Below are positions 57,783 to 64,000 of a stretch of 64,000 nt of DNA, piece after piece. The notes under the pieces are model-generated. The model was not told where the DNA came from and ran no database searches. It was given only the letters and a program-made list of their open reading frames with translations. Each line of letters opens with the position of its first letter. The first letter of the stretch is position 1. Origin of the DNA: Phytopythium helicoides (lineage: Eukaryota > Oomycota > Peronosporomycetes > Pythiales > Pythiaceae); contig JANFNE010000034.1 in NCBI GenBank assembly GCA_024867545.1, positions 1 through 64,000 of the forward strand, read 5' to 3'. Both the position numbers and the translations under genes were made by a program.

Positions 57783-57969
57783 TCTGCCTTGACTGTTGAT
57801 GAGGCTGGTGTGAATGCAGCAGTGCAAACCGCCCTCTAAATCCGGCGCGAACGTTGAAGTTGCCATGGCAACCAGCAAGCGTCGACTTGACCGTCGTCGC
57901 TCCAATAGAGCGCCTGCCAAACGCGCGGTTAGCGGGTGCTAGACGACGTTGGAGGGCGTTAGCGTCGCC

Positions 57970-60371
57970 ATGAGCAACGGAGTTGCCCACGGGGACCTCG
58001 TGCTGTTCGACTGCCCGCGCACGCGGCGGCCCGAGCTCTGGCAGTTCATCAAGCTGGTGGCGCCCGCGGGCGCGCCGCCGGCGCCGGGGCAGACGCACTG
58101 GCTGAGCCAGGACGCGTCGGACGCCTTCTGCCTCCGGTGCAGCCGGCTCTTCCGCTTCCAGAAGGGCTCGAGCAACTCGGTGCGCCGCCACATGGAGCGC
58201 TACCACGGCAAGGAGCTGGCGCGGCTCAAGGCCCAGGCGCAGGCCGACTCGGCGGCGCTCGCGGGCATGCTCAAGGCCAGCAAGGCCAGGGCCAAGGGCG
58301 AGCGCAAGGCGGCCAAGCGACTCGCCGAGCAGGACGAGCCACACGCCGCAGAGGAAGAAGAGGCAGCGGACGAGCCGTCGTCCCCGGCATCCGCCTCGTC
58401 GCCGGCGGAAGATGAGGCAGGCATTAGTGCACCCCACCCGCAAGCCAAGCGCCAGCGGCGAATGGCGTCAGCATCTGAGCAGCGCGACGGAGAGGAGATG
58501 CTGATCAGGTGGCTGTGCGCCACTCTCAGACCGCTGTCGGTTGCTCAAGATCCGGGCTTCGCGGACTTTGTGGCGTTCCTCTCTTCTGGCGCGCAAGTAT
58601 TTGAGCCTCCAAGTTTTGACGCAGTAACGCACCGACTGGAGCTCATGGTCGAGAACCTTCGGTTTGACACCAAGCAGAAGATCAAGAAGCATATGGGCCG
58701 CTTTTCACTTTCGACAGAGGTGTGGACCGTTAACGGGTCGTCGTCAAAGTTCGTTGCACTCGTTTGCCACTTTCTAAATGACGAGTTCGTCAGAACGAGT
58801 AGACCTCTTGACGTCTTGGAGCTCTCGAGTACAAGCACCGAGGCCGATCTCCGACAAATGATCGCTCAAAGACTTCGCGATTGGGGCTTCAGGCGCGCAA
58901 CATCTCTCTGATTCTTTGGAGCAATCAAACAGTTAACACTGTCGAGGCGGAGACGATCTATTGTCGATGATAGCAGAGGACATACCATACGTTTGTTTGA
59001 TGATGTACTATCTCGGCTGAGTGGAAGCTTTCTGAGCACAGATTCGCTAGGTGACGAAGCGTATTCATTGTTGGCAAATGAATTGCACAAGCTCCAAGCA
59101 TTTGTTCAATCATGTCAGGGAAACCAAGCTGCACGAAGCAAGTTGGAGGAGTTTCGGGATACAAAGAGCAACGATTTGTGGGTCTTTGACTCGTCATCCA
59201 TTGGTTCTAGGCACGAGGTCGTCACTGAGTCGTGGATCGAAGTGAGTCAGTTTCTTGTTCAAATTATTGCGTGGCGATCAGCAGTTGAATCCCTTGGGGA
59301 TTTTCGAGGACACCAGAAGGCCAAGAAGTGCTCGGGGAAGCATTTTGTTCCCAGAAGTTACCAACCACTCAAACGTGGCTTGTTGCTGAAGTTGTCGCGG
59401 CGTTGATTCGCCCTCTTCAAGAACTTTACGATGTGCTGTGCGGACGAGACCGAAAGCGATTATGTATGACATCTCTCCCCTTCACACTCCAGTGCCTGTT
59501 ACTGGTAAAACAGCAGCTTGATTCGAAAGAGGTGATCACCGAGGCGAGCAATCGTGCTCTTCATCAGCACCATAACGGTCGCGAAGACCCAACTTTGACT
59601 CTCATATCGAGAGAGATACACTCTTGCATCTCAATCAAGTTCGTAAGTGGATCAAGGATCGAATTTTTGGCCTATCCACCTCTACAGGCACTCACTGAGC
59701 TTGGGTGGTGTTCTGTTCTGGATCCTAGATGTGCACGGAAACATATTCCAGACGAAGATCGAGAGGCGTTTAAATCTGTGGTCGTTGAAAGAGCGCTCGA
59801 ACTGGTCTCAAGTTTGGCTTTATCTTCGTCAGCCACGACATCCACCCCTGACCCACTCGAGTTTGACGGCGATATGATCTACGCTGTTGGGCGGAATGCT
59901 CCTCCTCCAGCACAAGGCTTGATGCATCGTTTGCTGTATGACGACGACGATGAAGTCGCTGCTTCCGAAGGACTATCTCGCGAAGCCGACATCGAACACG
60001 CGCGACTGTGCGTGGCTAACGAGATGGAGCTGTTCATGTCCGAGCACCAAACGCGGAAATCTCGCATCTCGTGTCCACTCGAATGGTGGCGGTCAAACCG
60101 TGAGCGGTACCCGCTTTTGGCACCCCTCGCACGGATCTGGCTTGGTGCAGTGGCCTCGACCGGAGAAAAGTTGGACCACTCACTCGGACAAGAAGTGTGG
60201 AGCGAGAATCTGCGGCGTGGAGCGCACTCAACAACAAGTGAGATGATCTTTTTGCACGTCGTAACGCGGTTGGAGCAGGCACAAGTAGCCCCCGCATCCA
60301 CTACGGCAGGACCAATGTCTGCTTCATGGTCTATGGGGGCGTCGGGATCAGTGGACCCGTATGCCGTCTAG
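57970..60371 (+). pseudogene. BED-finger hAT-transposase-derived gene, frame-broken
   Basis: From the ATG at 57970: BED-type zinc finger (CLRCSRLF ... GSSNSVRRHMERYH; C-x2-C then H-x4-H), Ala/Lys-rich linker with coiled segment, acidic linker, then hAT core. The frame closes at 58911 but similarity-like sequence resumes at 58993-59406 and 59328-60371, the last ending with a hAT dimerisation motif (CPLEWWRSNRERYPLLAPLARIWL). Two or more frame changes near 58.9 and 59.3 kb break it. No inverted ends or target duplication found next to it. It is unusually GC-rich at the start, like host exons. Either a decayed hAT copy or a domesticated host gene hit by sequence errors. Confidence 0.65.
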
Positions 60372-60491
60372 GAGGGAGTTGATAACGCGAACCGTGCTAC
60401 AAAATGCATTTCTCCGAACCCGGAATGCGGGTGCCTCTGTATCCTGACACCCTACACGCAGAGTCTCTTCCTACACGATCACACGCACACC

Positions 60492-63400
60492 TTAGAGAAG
60501 GCGCTGGAAACCGGCAATAGCGTTTTGAATGCCTTCCTTCTCCTTCTGCAGCGCCTCAAGCTTGGCCTGTCTCGGTCTCACGCACGCTCTCCGGGACCTT
60601 GGTGGCATAGTCTTCCTTCTCCATCTTCTTCACGAGGTTGTCGATAGAAGGCTGAATCTTCGTGAGCTTCTTCTCAAGCTTGCTGATCTCGTTTGCAAAG
60701 TCCACGAGACCTGCCAGCAGCACGTAAATCTGGATCTTATCGTTCACACTGTGCATGGCACAGCCCTTGGGCGGCTCCTCGTCGACGAGGCACTTGGAGT
60801 CGCCAGCCTTGGCAAGGGTACCAAAGTCGTCCAGTTGCGCCTCCACCACAGTCTTGACCTCGCTGTCCGCGCACTTCACGAAGAACTGAGGACGAACGCT
60901 GTTGACCAAACCGTATTCAGCACGGACCGAGCGGGCGGCGTGGATCACCTCCTTCACAAGCTCCATGTCCGCCTCGACCTCCGGGCTGGCCCACTCGGCA
61001 ACTGCCAGCGGGTAGGGGGCGATCGTGATACTCGGCGTCGCACGCTTGCCCGGGAGGCGCTGCCACAGCTCCTCCGTCACGAACGGCATGATCGGGTGCA
61101 GCAGGCGCAAGCCGTACTCGAGGCACACGTACAGAGTCTGCTGAGCCGTCAGCTTGGCAGCCTCATCCGTGCCGCTCATGACCGGCTTCGTCAACTCAAG
61201 GTACACGTCGCACAGGTCGTACAGCCAGAAGTTGTACAGCGCATTCGTGAGTTCACCGAATTCGTACGCCTCGAACGACTTGTTGCAGACCGTGATGGCG
61301 TAGTTGAGGCGGCTCAGGATGTACCGGTCGCGCTTGCTGACAACCGCGTTTGACAGGACAGTCTCAGCCACGTTGTCAGCAGCCGTGAAGCCACCCTCCA
61401 GGTTAGTCATCGCGAAGCGGATGGCGTTCCACAGCTTGTTGCAGAAGTTGCGGTAACCAACCAGACGGTTGATGTCGAGATTAATGTCGCGACCCTGCTG
61501 AGTGTACGCGAGGAGACCAAAGCGGAGAGCATCGGCACCGCACTCGGGAATGCCGTTCGGGAAGTCCATCTGCTGGCCCTTCTTGGCCTTCTCAACCTCT
61601 TTTGCCGGCAGGTTACCGTTCTCAAGCTTCGTGAACAGGTCCTGGAGCGAGCAGCCACTGATAATCTCGAGCGGGTCCACCACGTTACCCAGACTCTTCG
61701 ACATCTTGCGGCCGTATTTGTCACGGACCATCGAGTGCAGGTACACTGTGTTGAACGGCAGCTTGCCCGTCAGTTTTTGGCCCATGAAGACCATACGCGC
61801 AACCCAGAAGAACAGAATGTCGTATCCCGTCTCCATCAGATCCGTCGGGTAGAAGTTCTCCATGTCTGGGGTCTGGTTTGGCCAGCCAAACACAGCAAAC
61901 GGGAACAGACCAGCGCTGACCCACGTGTCCAGAACGTCCTCGTCCTGCTCGAGGATGATAAGGTCCTCGGCAACGCCAAGCTTGGCCGCAGCCTTCTTGC
62001 GCGCGTCCTCCTCGCTGATGCCTGCGAACCAGCGATCAGCGGCATCATCAGAGTTCGGGTCGACAAACTCCTTCTCGTCCTTGATGCGAGCGAAGTAAGC
62101 CGGGATGCGGTGTCCCCACCACAGCTGGCGGGAGATGCACCAGTCGCGGATGTTCTCGAGCCAGCGGAACCACGTCTTCTCGTGGGTCTCCGGGATGATC
62201 TTCAGGTCCTTCTTCGTGACCGCGTCCATCGCGTCCTTGGCCATCTGGTTACAGTCAACAAACCACTGAGGCTTGACAAGCGGCTCAATGACATCGCCCG
62301 AGCGCGAGCAAATACCCAGCCGCATCTTGTTGTCGGCCTTGCCGTGGTACAGACCCTTTGCCTCAAGAGCTTTCTCAACAGCAATACGCGCGTCGTAGCG
62401 CATCATGCCCTTGAACTCGCCACCGTTCTCATTGATGGCGCCGTCGTCCGTGAGCACATTGATGAACTCAAGGCCGTTGCGCTTGCCGCACTCGTAATCG
62501 TTGGGGTCGTGGGCAGGTGTGATCTTCACGGCACCCGTACCGAACGACATGTCGACAAGGATAGGATCGAGCACGATCGGGATGCGGCGACCGTTGAACG
62601 GATGGATGACATACTTGCCGTGCAGGTGCTTGTAGCGCGGGTCCTCTGGGTGGACGGCGACACCAGTGTCACCGAGCATAGTCTCAAGACGCGTGGTCGC
62701 GACAATGATCTTCTCGTCCGAGTCCTCAACGGGGTACGCGAACGACGTGATGACGCCAAACTCATACTTGCGGTCGCTGTTGTGGCCAGGCACCGACATC
62801 TTGGTACGCTTCTCGATGTCAATGTAGTCGACCTCGATCTCCGACAAGGCCGTCTTGAGCTTGCAGCTCCAGTTGATCATCTTGGTCGCGCGGTAGATGA
62901 GTCCCTCCTCCCATAGCTTGCAGAATGCGTGGCGTACGGCGCGCGAGCAGTTGTCGTCCATGGAGAAGTAGGCGCGCGTCCAGTCGACCGAGCAGCCGAC
63001 GCCGCGGAACTGGTGGTGGATGCGGCTCTCGTACTGGTTCTTCCAGTCCCAGACGCGCTCAAGGAACTTCTCACGGCCGAGGTCGTGACGCGACTTGTTC
63101 TCCTCCTTGAGCAGGCGCTTCTCGACGACCGACTGTGTGGCAATGCCAGCGTGGTCCGTGCCGGGCACCCAGAGCGTGGCGTGGCCGAGCATGCGGTGCC
63201 AGCGCGTGAGCGAGTCCTGGATGGCGACGGTGAGAGCGTGTCCAAGGTGCAGCGATCCGGTGACGTTGGGTGGCGGGATGACCATGACAAAGCGCTCGTC
63301 CTTAGCGGCGCTACGGATCTTCTCGTCCGAGCACGTGAAGAAGCCCGAGGCCTCCCACCAGTCCTGCCAGGCCGCCTCGACGGCCGCGGGGTTGTAGGCG

Positions 63401-63684
63401 GCGGCCATGGGCGCGGCCATGTCCTTCCTCTCGCCCTTGGGCGTGGTGTTGATGAACGCGGGCGCGGCCTCCTTGTCCTTCTTGGGCTTGGCGGCCTCCT
63501 TGTCCTTCTTGGGCGCCCAGCGGTTCGGGTCCTTCTCCTTCTTGGGCTTGCCGCCCTTCTCCGCGCGCATCGCCTTCTTGAGCGCGTTCTTGCTCAGCTT
63601 CTGCTCGCCCGCGGGCGCCGCCGCCTGCTCGCTCGGCACCGCCGCCTGCTGCGCCGCCGCCGCGTCCTCCGGGCTCGTGCTCAT
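60492..63684 (-). CDS. VARS: Valyl-tRNA synthetase
   Basis: Class I synthetase charging tRNA-Val, about 1,060 residues. A Lys/Ala/Pro-rich N-terminal extension (1-95) precedes the catalytic core with HLGH at 146-149 and KMSKS at 660-664. The CP1 editing domain lies between (TTRLETMLGDTGVAVHP; GTGAVKITPAHDPND), then WWGHRIPA, the anticodon-binding domain (YILSRLNYAI) and the C-terminal coiled coil. The open frame ends early at 60556, but one surplus base near 60578 explains this: in the next frame the family-typical helix KLEALQKEKEGIQNAIAG continues to a TAA at 60492-60494. The N-terminus lacks an obvious mitochondrial presequence, so this form is cytosolic, though alternative starts could serve both compartments. 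Confidence 0.95.
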
Positions 63685-63909
63685 GCTCTCAGTGTCTGCG
63701 CGTGCGCGCCGCGGTTTCCGCTATGGATATCCACCCGATGCGGGGGCGCCCAGCAAGGATCGTTCTTGTGGTGCGGACATTCATCCGAGGGAGTGACGCC
63801 TTGGCGAGAGATGGCTTCACGGCTTGACTTCCATCTCATTTCTCATTCTCATTCACACTTTTTAGCTCTACCACGACCCACACAGCAACCCTACCTATCT
63901 ACACACTGC
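63685..63909. promoter_or_regulatory. Promoter region of valyl-tRNA synthetase / 3' end of next gene
   Basis: Short intergenic region between two minus-strand genes, CT-rich at 63835-63900 on the plus strand. No individual site assigned. Confidence 0.4.
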
Positions 63910-64000
63910 TCACCCGTCCTTGGTCGCGGCGTCTTCGCCGCGCTCATCGGGGTCTGGCCACTTGCCGTCCTCCAGACGCTCAATGATGCCACGCACGGCG
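63910..64000 (-). CDS. C-terminal end of an unidentified gene (partial)
   Basis: On the minus strand an open frame from the window edge encodes AVRGIIERLEDGKWPDPDER and a short acidic tail, ending TGA at 63912-63910. Codon use and GC match host genes. Too short to name. Confidence 0.5.
   Translation of the reverse strand, partial: AVRGIIERLEDGKWPDPDERGEDAATKDG

Noticed and set aside
61735..62916. Long antisense ORF (393 codons) over valyl-tRNA synthetase, and another at 60529-61353
   Set aside because: The sense strand is a conserved enzyme; the antisense peptide is the usual product of GC-rich codon bias and has no structure. It contrasts with 12947-13981, where the antisense frame is the structured one.

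Overview
This 64 kb window is nuclear DNA of an oomycete (stramenopile), most likely a Pythium- or Phytophthora-like member of the Peronosporales/Pythiales. The evidence is an elicitin-type secreted gene (a family confined to these organisms), GC-rich coding exons with 50-110 bp GT-AG introns, a protein-only RNase P gene, a flagellar coiled-coil gene expected in a zoospore-forming species, and Gypsy, Copia, Crypton-like, pogo-like and Tc1/mariner-like elements. It splits into a repeat-dominated left half (1-40 kb) and a gene-dense right half (40-64 kb).

Left half. A Gypsy gag fragment (1-409) runs into a 125-bp satellite. The satellite array extends from 410 to 23145 and is broken by two insertions that can be removed cleanly. 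(i) A 6.1-kb element (564-6674), flanked by TCCATA on both sides, carries a Crypton-type tyrosine recombinase gene, an HTH-Ulp1 protease gene and two inverted arrays of 21-bp repeats. (ii) A complete Gypsy chromovirus (7125-14659) has 612-bp LTRs, a CCATG target duplication, gag, pol with chromodomain, a canonical -1 slippery heptamer, and a long antisense coiled-coil ORF overlapping the end of pol. The main block of the satellite (15005-23009, 64 units) looks identical unit to unit and has no stop codon in any forward frame. To its right a pogo/Tc1-like transposon (23331-29995, TA duplication, 18-bp inverted ends) has been split inside its transposase by a complete Copia element (24753-29535, GACGC duplication). 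A truncated copy of the same Copia follows (30557-31551). After mostly gene-free DNA comes a degenerate Tc1/mariner element (35576-38537) that itself holds a solo LTR (37190-37730). Two GC-rich hairpin clusters (33149-33300, 38700-38880) sit in the gene-free DNA.

Right half. In order: EED/ESC Polycomb WD40 gene (+), kinesin-14 (+), elicitin-like secreted protein (+), PRORP (+), an inverted partial copy of PRORP, an unknown gene starting Met-Gly-Asn-Ser-Cys (+), an armadillo-polycystin channel-like gene (+), a DRC12/CCDC153-like flagellar gene (-), a BED-finger hAT-transposase-derived gene (+) divergent from it, cytosolic-type valyl-tRNA synthetase (-), and the tail of another gene (-) at the right edge. 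The genes are functionally unrelated and are not an operon.

A caution for the reader: many single-copy genes between 42 and 61 kb carry isolated 1-nt indels (several in homopolymers, one even in valyl-tRNA synthetase), whereas the long ORFs of the multicopy Gypsy and Copia elements are clean. That looks more like uneven base-calling or polishing than wholesale gene death, so apparent frameshifts should be read with that in mind.
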